Part shown: positions 55,113 to 64,000 of the stretch, piece after piece | How the letters are laid out: every line of letters starts with the position of its first letter | Numbering within the stretch: position 1 is the stretch's first letter | The notes under the pieces: generated by a model | What the model was told of the DNA's origin: nothing | The model's database searches: none | Seen by the model: only the letters and a program-made list of their open reading frames with translations | Made by a program: the position numbers and the translations under genes | NCBI RefSeq assembly: GCF_000152725.1 | Contig: NZ_CH724131.1 | Coordinates: forward strand, 3,031,236-3,095,235 | Length of the DNA stretch: 64,000 nt | Reading direction: 5' to 3' | DNA from: Pseudooceanicola batsensis HTCC2597 | GTDB lineage: Bacteria; Pseudomonadota; Alphaproteobacteria; Rhodobacterales; Rhodobacteraceae

Positions 55113-56768
55113 TCACCGTGTGAACTTCTTGTACTTCAACCGCTTCGGCTCAAGCGCATCCGGACCCAGCCGCCGCTTCTTGTCCTCTTCGTAATCCTCG
55201 AAGTTCCCTTCGAACCACTCCACATGCGCATCCCCCTCGAAGGCGAGCATATGCGTGCAGATCCGGTCGAGGAAGAACCGGTCGTGCGAGATCACGACCG
55301 CGCAGCCCGCGAACTCCGTCAGCGCGTCTTCCAGCGCCCGCAGCGTCTCGACGTCCAGGTCGTTGGTCGGCTCGTCGAGCAGCAGGACATTGCCCCCCGA
55401 CTTCAGCAGCCGCGCCATGTGCACCCGGTTGCGTTCCCCGCCCGAGAGCAGGTTGACCTTCTTCTGCTGGTCGCCGCCCTTGAAGTTGAACGACGAGCAA
55501 TAGGCCCGAGAATTCACCTGCGCATCGCCCAGCTGGATGATCTCGGCCCCGCCGGTGATCGCCTCCCAGACGGTATCGCCATCCGCCAGGTCGTCGCGCG
55601 ACTGGTCGACATAGGACAGCTCGACCGTGTCGCCGAACTCGATCGCTCCGGCATCCGGCTGTTCCTGGCCGGTGAGCATCTTGAAGAGCGTGGACTTGCC
55701 CGCGCCGTTCGGCCCGATCACCCCCACGATACCCCCCGGGGGCAGGGAAAAGGACAGGTCCTCGATCAGCAGCTTGTCGCCCATGGCTTTCCTTAGGCCC
55801 TCGACCTCGATCACCTTCGAGCCGAGGCGCGGCCCGTTCGGAATGATGATCTGCGCCCGGCCGACCTTTTCGCGCTCCGACTGGTTGGCCATCTCCTCGT
55901 AGGCCGCGATCCGCGCCTTCGACTTGGCCTGCCGGGCCTTCGCCCCCTGCCGCATCCATTCCAGTTCTCGTTCCAGCGTCTTCTGCTTGGCCTTGTCTTC
56001 CTTGGCCTCGCGCTCCAGCCGCTTGGCCTTCTGCTCCAGCCAGGAGGAATAGTTGCCCTCGTAAGGGATGCCCCGCCCGCGGTCGAGCTCGAGGATCCAG
56101 CCGGTGATGTCATCCAGGAAATAGCGGTCGTGGGTGACGATCAGGATCGTGCCCTTGTACTCGATCAGGTGCTGCTGCAACCAGGCGATGGTCTCGGCGT
56201 CGAGGTGGTTGGTCGGCTCGTCCAAGAGCAGCATGTCGGGCTGTTCCAGCAGCAGCTTGCACAGGGCCACCCGGCGCTTTTCCCCGCCCGAGAGCGTGGT
56301 CACGTCCGCATCGTCCGGCGGGCAGCGCAGCGCCTCCATCGAGATGTCGATCTGCGCATCGAGATCCCACAGGTTCTGGCTGTCGATCTCGTCCTGGAGC
56401 GCGGCCATCTCGTCCGCCGTCTCATCGGAATAGTTCATCGCGAGCTCGTTGAACCGGTCGAGCTTGGCCTTCTTGCCGGCCACGCCCAGCATCACGTTGC
56501 CGCGCACGTCGAGGTTGGGGTCCAGCTCCGGCTCCTGCGGGAGATAGCCGACCTTGGCGCCCTCGGCATGCCAGGCCTCGCCCTGGAAATCCTTGTCCCA
56601 GCCCGCCATGATCTTGAGCAGGGTGGACTTGCCGGCCCCGTTGACGCCGACGACGCCGATCTTCACCCCGGGCAGGAAGTTCAGGTTGATGTTCTCGAAG
56701 GTCTTCTTGCCGCCCGGATAGGTCTTGGACACGCCGGACATGTGATAGACGTACTGATAGCTGGCCAT
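55113..56768 (-). CDS. ettA: Energy-dependent translational throttle protein EttA (ABC-F)
   Basis: 551 residues from ATG 56768 (MASYQYVYHMSGVSKTYP). Two ATP-binding domains: VGVNGAGKSTLLKIM (about 40), LSGGEKRRVALCKL and LLLDEPTNHLD; second VIGPNGAGKSTLFKM, LSGGERNRVHMARL and LLLDEPTNDLD. The linker between them (LEREAKEDKAKQKTLEREL) is the P-site tRNA-interaction motif. No membrane part. EttA binds the ribosomal E site and restrains the first peptide bond when ATP is low. Standard length and start. Confidence 0.95.
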   Translation of the reverse strand: MASYQYVYHMSGVSKTYPGGKKTFENINLNFLPGVKIGVVGVNGAGKSTLLKIMAGWDKDFQGEAWHAEGAKVGYLPQEPELDPNLDVRGNVMLGVAGKKAKLDRFNELAMNYSDETADEMAALQDEIDSQNLWDLDAQIDISMEALRCPPDDADVTTLSGGEKRRVALCKLLLEQPDMLLLDEPTNHLDAETIAWLQQHLIEYKGTILIVTHDRYFLDDITGWILELDRGRGIPYEGNYSSWLEQKAKRLEREAKEDKAKQKTLERELEWMRQGAKARQAKSKARIAAYEEMANQSEREKVGRAQIIIPNGPRLGSKVIEVEGLRKAMGDKLLIEDLSFSLPPGGIVGVIGPNGAGKSTLFKMLTGQEQPDAGAIEFGDTVELSYVDQSRDDLADGDTVWEAITGGAEIIQLGDAQVNSRAYCSSFNFKGGDQQKKVNLLSGGERNRVHMARLLKSGGNVLLLDEPTNDLDVETLRALEDALTEFAGCAVVISHDRFFLDRICTHMLAFEGDAHVEWFEGNFEDYEEDKKRRLGPDALEPKRLKYKKFTR

Positions 56769-57184
56769 GTTTCCCTCCACGACAGTTTCCGCGTGTCTAC
56801 GTCGCGCCGCCGGCGGGCGCAACGGGAGGCGGGGCTGCCAGGGGCGCGGATCGCGGTGGTCCCTGGATGCGCCCGCGTCGGAACGGCACATCCGGTCTCT
56901 GTCGCGTTCCGCGGCCGCCGTTTTCGCCGATCTCTCTTGTCTCGGGGCGCCGCCGCGTGGCGCGAAACCTCTGCCAAGCCCCTTTCGCCCGGCCTGAAAG
57001 AACCGGAAAAGCGGCGCCCGCCGGACACCGGCAATCCGGCGCGGCGTGCCCCGGCTGACCGACTTTCCGCATGGTCCCGGCCCGTCCGGCCGGGGGCGCC
57101 AGCCTGCCGCCCCGTCGCCGCGTGACCGGCCACGGAACGAATGCGGGGGTGCGACGTTATCCGTCATAGCCACGGGGGACAGCA
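56769..57184. other. Gene-free stretch between ettA and the AI-2E-family gene
   Basis: About 415 bp between divergent genes. GC-rich, no credible frame or motif; promoters of both genes must be here. ACGTTATCCGTCATAG near 57152 is the only AT-richer piece. Confidence 0.45.
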
Positions 57185-58330
57185 GTGCAGGACGAAGCCG
57201 GGTCGGTCGCTCCGACGAAAGAACTTGCGCAAGAGCGCCTCAAGGTTCTTCAACGCATGGAGTACCTGCTGGGCGGGCTTCTGATCCTGTTGTTCTTCTG
57301 GTCCATCTCGCTGGCCAAGGACGTGGTCCTGCCGATCGTCCTGGGGTTTCTCATCGCGCTGACCCTCTCGCCCCTGGTCCGGTGGCTTTACAAGCTGGGG
57401 GTTCCCACGGGCATCGCCGCCGTCGCGCTCATCGCCACCATCGGCATGAGCTCGTCCTTCGGGCTCTACCTGCTCAGCGGGCCTGCCGCCTCGCTGGTCG
57501 AGACGCTGCCCGAGGTCCGGGCCGAGGCCGAGCACAAGCTCTCGGCGGTCCGGCAGAAGGTGCAGCAGGTCCAGCAGGCCGAGAAGGAGATGCAGGAGCT
57601 TGCCCAGGGCGAGAACGAGACCGCCGGCGAAGACGACGAGGGGGATGTCACCCGCGTGCTCGTCGACGAACCCGGCATGCTGGAAACCGCCCTCGCCTCG
57701 TTCGCGGGGACCGGCTCCGCGCTGATCATCGCGCTGATCCTCGCGATGTTCCTCCTCGCCTCGGGGGACATGTTCCAGACCAAGCTGGTGCAGAGCTTTC
57801 CCAAGTTCAGCGATAAGAAGCGCGCGATCCGGGTGGCGAACGACATCGAGCGCCAGATCTCGCGCTACCTCGGCGCGATCACCGTGATCAACGCCTGCCT
57901 CGGGCTGGCGATCGGGATCAGCCTCTACGCGCTCGACATGCCCTATGCCCATGTCTGGGGCGTGGCGGCCTTCCTGCTGAACTACCTGCCCTATCTCGGC
58001 GCCATGCTGGGCGTCGTCGCCGTGGCCGCGGTGTCGCTGATCACCTACGACACGGTGGGGCAGATGCTGATCCCGCCGGGGGTCTACCTTCTCCTGACCT
58101 CGATCGAGGGGCAGATGGTCACCCCCTGGCTCGTCGGCCGCCATCTCAGCCTGAACGCCGCCGCCGTCTTCGTCGCGGTGATCTTCTGGGCCTGGCTCTG
58201 GGGGGTCGCGGGGGCGCTCATGGCCGTGCCGTTCCTGGTCTTCGTCAAGGTGGTCTGCGACAACCTTCCGGGCCTCGGCTTCATCGGCAACTTCCTCAGC
58301 GGCGCCGATCCGCCGCCGATCCGCGACTGA
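57185..58330 (+). CDS. AI-2E family transporter
   Basis: 381 residues from GTG 57185, with GGGGGA upstream. The family pattern is two groups of membrane helices with a charged helical part: helices at about 30-55, 60-85, then charged coil at about 110-150, then ALIIALILAMFLLASG and helices to the end (VWGVAAFLLNYLPYLGAMLG, FWAWLWGVAGALMAVPFLVF). The PYLGAM and WLWG-type blocks are typical. The substrate of most members is not known; autoinducer-2 export was proposed for a few. Inner membrane. nadD follows 51 bp later. Confidence 0.9.
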   Translation: MQDEAGSVAPTKELAQERLKVLQRMEYLLGGLLILLFFWSISLAKDVVLPIVLGFLIALTLSPLVRWLYKLGVPTGIAAVALIATIGMSSSFGLYLLSGPAASLVETLPEVRAEAEHKLSAVRQKVQQVQQAEKEMQELAQGENETAGEDDEGDVTRVLVDEPGMLETALASFAGTGSALIIALILAMFLLASGDMFQTKLVQSFPKFSDKKRAIRVANDIERQISRYLGAITVINACLGLAIGISLYALDMPYAHVWGVAAFLLNYLPYLGAMLGVVAVAAVSLITYDTVGQMLIPPGVYLLLTSIEGQMVTPWLVGRHLSLNAAAVFVAVIFWAWLWGVAGALMAVPFLVFVKVVCDNLPGLGFIGNFLSGADPPPIRD

Positions 58331-58381
58331 GGCCGCAGGCAAGCGCTTGGTAAGCCGGGAAATCTCGGCTACATCCGCGGA

Positions 58382-59002
58382 ATGCGCCACGACATTCCCA
58401 TGGCGGCCCCCGGCCAGGTGATCGGCCTGCTCGGCGGGTCCTTCGACCCGGCCCACGACGGCCACGTCCATATCACCCGCGAGGCGATGCGCCGCTTCGG
58501 CCTCACCCATGTCTGGTGGCTGGTGAGCCCGGGCAACCCGCTCAAGCCGCACCCGCCCGCGCCGCTGGCCGATCGCATGGCGCGGGCGCGGCGCGTCATG
58601 GACCATCCGCGCGTGACCGTCACCGCGATCGAGGCCCGGCTGGGCACCCGCTATACCGCCGCGACCCTGCGCCGGCTGGTCCACCTCTATCCGCGGACCC
58701 GCTTCGTCTGGCTGATGGGGGCGGACAACCTCGTGCAGTTCGACCGCTGGCAGGACTGGCGCTGGATCATGGAAAACGTGCCCGTCGGCATCCTCGCCCG
58801 CCCAGGCGACCGCATCGGGGCCCGCACCTCCCGGGCGGCGCGCCTCTATTCCCGGTTCCGCCTGCCGTCCCGCGCCTCGGCTCTGCTGGGCCGACGCCCC
58901 GCGCCCAGCTGGTGCTTCGTCAACGTGCCGATGGTCTCGGTGTCATCCACGATGCTGCGCGACCGCGGCGATTGGTCCGGCCACGTCACCGAAACGCGAT
59001 GA
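58382..59002 (+). CDS. nadD: Nicotinate-nucleotide adenylyltransferase
   Basis: 206 residues from ATG 58382; MAAPGQ at 58400 is an alternative. Nucleotidyl transferase motif [43 protein letters not shown] and the SSTMLRD (SxTxxR) near the end. It adenylates nicotinate mononucleotide in NAD synthesis. In many alphaproteobacteria nadD is next to rsfS and obgE, but here dacB follows by 44 bp. Cytoplasmic. Confidence 0.95.
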   Translation: MRHDIPMAAPGQVIGLLGGSFDPAHDGHVHITREAMRRFGLTHVWWLVSPGNPLKPHPPAPLADRMARARRVMDHPRVTVTAIEARLGTRYTAATLRRLVHLYPRTRFVWLMGADNLVQFDRWQDWRWIMENVPVGILARPGDRIGARTSRAARLYSRFRLPSRASALLGRRPAPSWCFVNVPMVSVSSTMLRDRGDWSGHVTETR

Positions 59003-59046
59003 GGACCCCCTTGAGCAGACCTCTCGGGCCTGCTTAACGTGTCGCC

Positions 59047-60540
59047 ATGACAGCCAGACTGGACCGCCGCGCATTTCTTTCCGCCCTCTCCGCAGGCGCC
59101 GCCTTTCCATCCGCCCTGCTGGCCGCGCCGCCGGCCACCTCGCTCCGGCCGCGGCCGCGCCCCGGCTCGGCCGAGCCGCTGGCCCTGACGGCCGAGCGGA
59201 TCGTCGAGGAGGCCAACCTCAGCGGCGAGGCCGCCTTCACCGTCTTCGACCTGACCCGCGGCCGTCCGCTCGAGGCGCGCAGCCCGACCCGTCCGATGCC
59301 GCCGGCCAGCGTGGCCAAGGCGCTGACCGCGCTCTATGCGCTGGACGTGCTGGGGCCGGACCACCGGTTCGAGACCCGGGTCCTCGCCACCGGCGAGATC
59401 GTCGACGGCGTGCTCAGGGGCGATCTGGTCCTCGCCGGCGGCGGCGATCCGACATTGCAGACCGACGACATGGCCGATCTCGCCGCGAAGGTGAAGGAGA
59501 CGGGCCTGCGCGCGGTCGAGGGCCGCTTCCTCGTCTGGGGCGGCGCGCTGAATTTCGAACCGGTGATCGACACGCTCCAGCCGCCGCATGTGGGCTACAA
59601 CCCGGCGATCTCGGGCCTCTCGCTGAACTTCAACCGGGTGCATTTCGAGTGGAAGCGCACGGGCGGCAAATGGGGGGTCACCATGGATGCCCGCTCGGCC
59701 CGGTATCGGCCCGAGGTGGCGATGGCCCGGATGAAGGTCGTGAACCGCTCCGGACCGGTCTACACCTATGACGACGCCGGCGGCCGCGACGAATGGACCG
59801 TGGCGCAGGGCGCCCTGGGCAACGGCGGCTCGCGCTGGCTGCCCGTCCGCAAGCCCGAACTCTACGCCGGCGAGGTCTTCCAGACCATGCTCCGCTCGCA
59901 CGGCATCGCGCTCAAGGCCCCCGAGGTCACCGGGATCCTGCCGCCGGGGCAGGTGATCGAACGCCGGCAGAGCCAGCCGCTCACCGACATCCTGCGCGAC
60001 ATGCTGAAGTATTCGACCAACATCACCGCCGAGATGGTGGGCATGTCCGCCGCCGCCGCCCGCCTGGGCCGGCCGGACAGCCTGGTCAACTCGGCCCGCG
60101 CCATGTCGGACTGGGCCCGCGAGACGCTCGACCTGCGCGAGACGCGGATGGTGGACCACTCCGGCCTGGGCGACCGGTCGCGCACGACGACCGGCGATCT
60201 GGTCCGCGCCATGGCCAGCCCGCTCGCGCAAGAGGTGCTGCGCCCGCTGCTCAAGGAGATCCCCGTGCGCAACGAGGACTACCAGCGCATGTCCGACCAT
60301 CCGCTCAGCGTGCAGGCCAAGACCGGAACGCTCAATTTCGTCAGCACCCTCGCAGGGTTCGCCAGCCTGCCAGACGGCACGGACCTTGCCTTCGCCATCC
60401 TCACGGCGGATGTGCCCCGCCGCGACGAACTTACCGAGGCGCAGCGCGAACGCCCCCCCGGCGGCCGCGCCTGGGCCCGCCGCTCCCGCCTCCTGCAGCA
60501 GGCGCTCCTGCGCCGCTGGAGCCTGGTCCACGCCGGCTGA
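59047..60540 (+). CDS. dacB: D-alanyl-D-alanine carboxypeptidase/endopeptidase (PBP4)
   Basis: 497 residues. Tat-like signal RRAFLSALSAGAAFP. Penicillin-binding motifs: SxxK in ASVAKALTAL (about 90), SxN in YSTNITAEM (about 325) and KTG in VQAKTGTLNF (about 425). The region between the first two motifs carries the inserted domains of the DacB type. It trims or opens peptidoglycan crosslinks in the periplasm. Downstream is a 613-bp stretch with repeats and a small open frame. Confidence 0.93.
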   Translation: MTARLDRRAFLSALSAGAAFPSALLAAPPATSLRPRPRPGSAEPLALTAERIVEEANLSGEAAFTVFDLTRGRPLEARSPTRPMPPASVAKALTALYALDVLGPDHRFETRVLATGEIVDGVLRGDLVLAGGGDPTLQTDDMADLAAKVKETGLRAVEGRFLVWGGALNFEPVIDTLQPPHVGYNPAISGLSLNFNRVHFEWKRTGGKWGVTMDARSARYRPEVAMARMKVVNRSGPVYTYDDAGGRDEWTVAQGALGNGGSRWLPVRKPELYAGEVFQTMLRSHGIALKAPEVTGILPPGQVIERRQSQPLTDILRDMLKYSTNITAEMVGMSAAAARLGRPDSLVNSARAMSDWARETLDLRETRMVDHSGLGDRSRTTTGDLVRAMASPLAQEVLRPLLKEIPVRNEDYQRMSDHPLSVQAKTGTLNFVSTLAGFASLPDGTDLAFAILTADVPRRDELTEAQRERPPGGRAWARRSRLLQQALLRRWSLVHAG

Positions 60541-60881
60541 CGGCAAACTGCCACGCGCCAACCGCCACCCCGCGCCACCGTCGCTTCTCGCGCGACCATC
60601 CCCGGCCCCGACCGGGGATCTCCCGCCGTTCCGCATCACCGTCGCCCTCGGGGGAGACGGGCAGCTCCTTCCGCTCCGCATGACGGTCACCCTGGGGGCC
60701 GACCCGAGGGTCTCGTCTCACTGCACGCGGCACGACGCAGAGACCTCGGGTCAAGTCCGAGGATGGTGCGGCGCCGGCGGCGGACGACATGACAGGAGGT
60801 CCGGGCACGACATCGGTCCGGCGGCGCGGCACGACCGGGCGGCCCCGGGGCGAGCCCGGGGCGCCGCCCGCGCAACGGCGA
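60541..60881. repeat. Repeat-rich gap after dacB
   Basis: ACCGGGGATCTCCCGCCGTT (60611-60630) matches 46329 on; ACCTCGGGTCAAGTCCGAGG (60743-60762) is the TCGGGTCAAGCC family. The stretch also holds CGCATCACCGTCGCC-like and CGCATGACGGTCACC-like repeats. No protein frame is convincing. Confidence 0.5.
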
Positions 60882-61031
60882 TCAATGGCTCCGCAACGTC
60901 ACCGGGCTGGCGACCGGCGCTGCAAGGCGGACCGTCCGGTCCAACCCGTTCGAGACGTCGAGAAGGGTGCCGAGAATTGGCAGGGCGCACAGCAGTGCGA
61001 CACCGATAATCAAAAGACCATTTTTCTTCAT
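60882..61031 (-). CDS. Candidate 49-residue secreted or membrane peptide
   Basis: 49 residues from ATG 61031 to TGA 60882. The sequence opens MKKNGLLIIGVALLCALPIL and then turns polar, ending PVASPVTLRSH. A basic start plus a 15-residue hydrophobic stretch is typical of a signal-anchor or small membrane protein. The upstream ribosome-binding site is weak (GGAT). The coding frame sits in an AT-richer part of the gap. I do not know a family. It could also be chance. Confidence 0.45.
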   Translation of the reverse strand: MKKNGLLIIGVALLCALPILGTLLDVSNGLDRTVRLAAPVASPVTLRSH

Positions 61032-61153
61032 GGCGGCGATCCAAATGCATGTTCTGCGCATGTATCGTCGCCCCGAAGGGTCAACCAGGTCAATTCACGG
61101 AAACGCGACCCGGGGGCATCGGCGCAAAAGCGCCGCCCGAAGGGCGGGCCGGT

Positions 61154-61579
61154 TCAGATCGTCATGTGACGCGCCCGCGCGCTGCGCTCGATCGCGCCGG
61201 CATGGAGCCGGTCGATGTTCAGCTCGTCGCGGATCTCCTCGAGCAGCCGCAGCTCGCCCTCACGGATCGTCCCGTCCGCCGCCGCCACGTCGCAGGCCAG
61301 CGCATAGGCCGTCTCGTTCAGCTTTTCCGGCATGTTCTCGCGCACCAGGCCAAAGAGCGCGTCCAGCCCGTCCTCGTGGGCGAACAGGTCGTATACGGTC
61401 TTCGACAATACCGTGATCCGGTCGATGTCGAATTGCCCGAAGATCGGCAGCGTGTTCACCTGGTTCTCGATCTTGATGAGCTCCGAGGTGCGGATCGTCT
61501 GGTCCGAGACCGAGACGGCGATCATCAGCATCACGAGGCAATCCTGCGGTGACAGGGCGTGGTCGGCGGTTTCGTTCAT
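61154..61579 (-). CDS. TerB-like helical protein
   Basis: 141 residues from ATG 61579. The sequence is all helical with acidic ends, [29 protein letters not shown] and [20 protein letters not shown]; the [10 protein letters not shown] pattern is that of TerB-type domains. TerB domains bind metal ions and act in stress-related scaffolds. No other ter genes are here, so tellurite resistance is not implied. It is divergent from lysS with 112 bp between starts. Confidence 0.7.
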   Translation of the reverse strand: MNETADHALSPQDCLVMLMIAVSVSDQTIRTSELIKIENQVNTLPIFGQFDIDRITVLSKTVYDLFAHEDGLDALFGLVRENMPEKLNETAYALACDVAAADGTIREGELRLLEEIRDELNIDRLHAGAIERSARARHMTI

Positions 61580-61691
61580 CGGGGACTCCGGACGGATCGT
61601 GTTGCGGCGCAGAATATTGACGCTGTGCCGGGGGAGCAATAGAGAGGTGCGCGCCCCGGGACCACCCCCGGCGCGAGCGATGGAGAGCAAG

Positions 61692-63266
61692 ATGGCGGAA
61701 CTGCGTGACGCGGGCATGACGTCCAAGGCCTGGCCTTTCGAAGAGGCGCGCCGCCTGCTCAAACGGTACGAGGCCGCGCCGCCCGAAAAGGGCCACGTCC
61801 TCTTCGAGACCGGCTACGGCCCCTCGGGCCTGCCGCATATCGGCACCTTCGGCGAGGTCGCGCGCACCACGATGATCCGCCGCGCCTTCGAGGCGATCAG
61901 CGACATTCCCACCCGGCTGATCTGTTTCAGCGACGACATGGACGGGATGCGCAAGGTGCCCGACAACGTGCCCAACGCCGGGATGCTGCGCGAACACCTG
62001 CAGAAGCCGCTGACCTCGGTCCCCGATCCCTTCGGCACGCACGAGAGCTTCGGCCACCACAACAACGCCATGCTGCGCCGGTTCCTCGACACCTTCGGCT
62101 TCGAGTACGAGTTCTACTCGGCCACGGAATATTACCGTTCGGGCCGCTTCGACGCGGTGCTGAAACGCGCCGTCGAACGCTATGACGACGTGATGAAGGT
62201 CATGCTCAAATCCCTCCGCGAAGAGCGGCAGCAGACCTATTCCATCTTCCTGCCGATCCATCCCGAGACCGGCCGCGTCCTCTATGTCCCCCTCAAGGAG
62301 GTCAACGCGCAGGACTTCACGGTCACCTTCGACGACGAGGAGGGCCGGGAGTGGACCCTTCCCGTCACCGGCGGCAACGTCAAGCTTCAGTGGAAGCCCG
62401 ACTTCGGCGCCCGCTGGGCCGCGCTCGACGTGGATTTCGAGATGTACGGCAAGGACCATTCCACCAACACGCCGATCTACGACCGCATCTGCGAGATCCT
62501 CGGCGGCAGGAAGCCCGAACACTTCACCTATGAGCTGTTCCTCGACCAGAACGGCGAGAAGATCTCGAAGTCCAAGGGGAACGGCCTGTCGATCGACGCA
62601 TGGCTCACCTATGCCTCGACCGAAAGCCTGTCGTATTTCATGTTCCAGAAGCCCAAGACGGCCAAGCGGATGCATTTCGACGTGATTCCCAAGGCGATGG
62701 ACGAATATCACCAGCAGCTGCGCGCCTATGCCGGTCAGGACGCGGCGCAGCGGGCGAACAACCCGGTCTGGCACATTCATGGCGGCGACGTACCGCAATC
62801 GCATATGGTCGTGCCCTTCTCGATGCTGCTCAACCTCGCCTCGGTCGCGGGGGCCGAGGACAGGGAAACGCTCTGGGGCTTCATCCGCCGCTACGCGCCC
62901 GAGGCCACGCCCGAAACGCACACCGATCTCGACGCCGCCGCCGGCTATGCGGTGCGCTATTACAACGACTTCGTGAAGCCCGAGAAGGTCTACCGCGCGC
63001 CGACCGAGCAAGAGGCCGAGGCGCTCGATACCCTGCGCAACGCCCTGCGCGCCTACGAGGGGCCCGCCGATGGCGATGCGCTTCAGCAGGTGGTCTTCGA
63101 CGTCGGGCGCGACCGGTTCGACCCGATGCGCGATTGGTTCCGCGCGCTTTACGAGGTCCTGCTGGGCGCCTCGCAGGGGCCGCGCTTTGGCGGTTTCATC
63201 GCGCTCTACGGGGTCGACAACACGATCCGCCTGATCGATCGCGCGCTCGCCGGCGAGTTGAGCTGA
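61692..63266 (+). CDS. lysS: Class I lysyl-tRNA synthetase
   Basis: 524 residues from ATG 61692, chosen because GGAGA lies 5 bases upstream; ATG 61680 in frame is earlier. The class I sites are [13 protein letters not shown] and [12 protein letters not shown] (KMSKS). This is the archaeal-type LysRS common in alphaproteobacteria, not the class II enzyme. It charges tRNA-Lys in the cytoplasm. [16 protein letters not shown] and [16 protein letters not shown] are normal for the family. Confidence 0.95.
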   Translation: MAELRDAGMTSKAWPFEEARRLLKRYEAAPPEKGHVLFETGYGPSGLPHIGTFGEVARTTMIRRAFEAISDIPTRLICFSDDMDGMRKVPDNVPNAGMLREHLQKPLTSVPDPFGTHESFGHHNNAMLRRFLDTFGFEYEFYSATEYYRSGRFDAVLKRAVERYDDVMKVMLKSLREERQQTYSIFLPIHPETGRVLYVPLKEVNAQDFTVTFDDEEGREWTLPVTGGNVKLQWKPDFGARWAALDVDFEMYGKDHSTNTPIYDRICEILGGRKPEHFTYELFLDQNGEKISKSKGNGLSIDAWLTYASTESLSYFMFQKPKTAKRMHFDVIPKAMDEYHQQLRAYAGQDAAQRANNPVWHIHGGDVPQSHMVVPFSMLLNLASVAGAEDRETLWGFIRRYAPEATPETHTDLDAAAGYAVRYYNDFVKPEKVYRAPTEQEAEALDTLRNALRAYEGPADGDALQQVVFDVGRDRFDPMRDWFRALYEVLLGASQGPRFGGFIALYGVDNTIRLIDRALAGELS

Positions 63267-63520
63267 AGCGCGCGGTCACGCAGGGCGTGGCCGTCGCGAC
63301 GGGGCAATGCGGGCGGCGGCGGCACGGCGCCGGTCGGTACTGTCGCCGGCGGAGCGCGCGGGATGGACCCGAAGCGCCCCGACCGTCCAGGTCGAACGTT
63401 CCGACCGGACCGGCGGGCGGGTCCCTTGCCCCTGCGCGCAGCCCCGCTCGAACCGACGCGTCCCGGGGAATTATGAAACCGATCCGCCGCCGGCTCCGTA
63501 TGTGCTGACAGGAGGATGCC

Positions 63521-63925
63521 ATGAAACACATGATCCTGAACGCCGCTCTCGCCCTGATGCTGGCCGTGCCGCAGGCCCTTGCGCAGGGGGCCGGTCCGGC
63601 CGAGACCATCGCCCGCCAGTTCGAGGCCTTTCGCGCCGATGACCTCGACGCGGCCTTTTCCCACGCCAGCCCGATGATCCGGGGGATATTCCGCACGCCG
63701 GGCAACTTCGGCATGATGGTGCGGAACGGCTATCCCATGGTCCGCAACCCCGGTGAGGTCCGCATGCTCGACCTGCGGGAAGAGGGGGGGCGCACCATCC
63801 AGCGGGTCGAGATCATCGACGGGAAGGGCCGGGTGCACCTGCTCGACTACGACATGATCGAGACCGGAAACGGCTGGAAGATCAACGGCGTCCGCTTTGT
63901 CGAGGCGCCGCCGCTCGCCGCCTGA
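63521..63925 (+). CDS. DUF4864 domain periplasmic protein
   Basis: 134 residues from ATG 63521, with AGGAGG upstream. A signal peptide ends near ALAQG (about 21). The rest, PAETIARQFEAFRADDLDAA through GWKINGVRFVE, is the DUF4864 pattern, with a SnoaL-like or cystatin-like fold likely. Function is not known. Single gene; its downstream neighbour lies outside. Confidence 0.85.
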   Translation: MKHMILNAALALMLAVPQALAQGAGPAETIARQFEAFRADDLDAAFSHASPMIRGIFRTPGNFGMMVRNGYPMVRNPGEVRMLDLREEGGRTIQRVEIIDGKGRVHLLDYDMIETGNGWKINGVRFVEAPPLAA

Positions 63926-64000
63926 CCGGGGCAGCGCCCGATGCCGTGACGAACGGTTAACCATCGTCGAGTACCCCTTTTGGCCTTCCAGGGCGGACAC

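Noticed and set aside
61154-61579. Tellurite resistance
   Set aside because: Only a single TerB-like domain is present; no terC, terD or terZ partner is nearby.

Overview
The window comes from a GC-rich alphaproteobacterium, most likely in the order Rhodobacterales. The evidence is the Irr-type Fur regulator next to fabA-fabB-fabI, a SAM/SAH riboswitch (a class described from Rhodobacterales) upstream of metK, a class I lysyl-tRNA synthetase, the phoH-ybeY-corC-lnt order, and short dispersed palindromes between genes. I infer the lineage from these; no species is identified.

Bases 1-4987 are the right end of an integrated genomic island, visibly more AT-rich than the rest. It carries a truncated nuclease-NTPase gene that resembles antiviral STAND proteins, and a tight minus-strand cassette of XRE regulator, two-helix membrane protein, HNH endonuclease and DUF3800 protein. 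Opposite these lie a small DNA-binding protein and a tyrosine integrase. The island ends at a copy of the 3' part of a tRNA-Arg(CCU) gene, so the intact tRNA should lie beyond the left edge.

Bases 5000-13400 hold catabolic and accessory metabolism: a ThDP-dependent synthase coupled to a dipeptidase, an acyl-CoA ligase, type II dehydroquinase (aroQ), an HpcH/HpaI aldolase, a BigR/SqrR-type sulfur-sensing repressor, an enolase-superfamily dehydratase and a zinc alcohol dehydrogenase. Bases 13473-19161 are one minus-strand operon for 4-hydroxybenzoate and protocatechuate breakdown (pobA, pcaD, pcaC, pcaH, pcaG, an extra ester hydrolase, pcaB). Upstream of it, on the same strand, is a hydrolase / threonine-dehydratase-like / MaoC module.

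Bases 21600-36100 are core functions: irr and fabA-fabB-fabI, a flavodoxin-reductase-like protein, miaB, two envelope proteins sharing a domain, phoH, ybeY, corC, lnt, then metK behind a SAM/SAH riboswitch. Bases 36200-46200 carry doxX, trmB, a second-type gltX, a gamma-glutamylcyclotransferase-like protein and the glycine cleavage operon gcvT-gcvH-gcvP behind a tandem glycine riboswitch. The rest has an FtsX-type ABC exporter with a divergent GDSL esterase, an FAD reductase with a lipoprotein hydrolase, an L,D-transpeptidase, a cold-shock protein, ettA, an AI-2E-family membrane protein, nadD, dacB, a TerB-like protein, lysS and a DUF4864 protein.

The most unusual content is the island's defence-like cargo at 1-3464. 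Starts were chosen by ribosome-binding sites, overlaps and family N-termini. The sequence was read by eye, so family names without a stated diagnostic motif rest on recognition.
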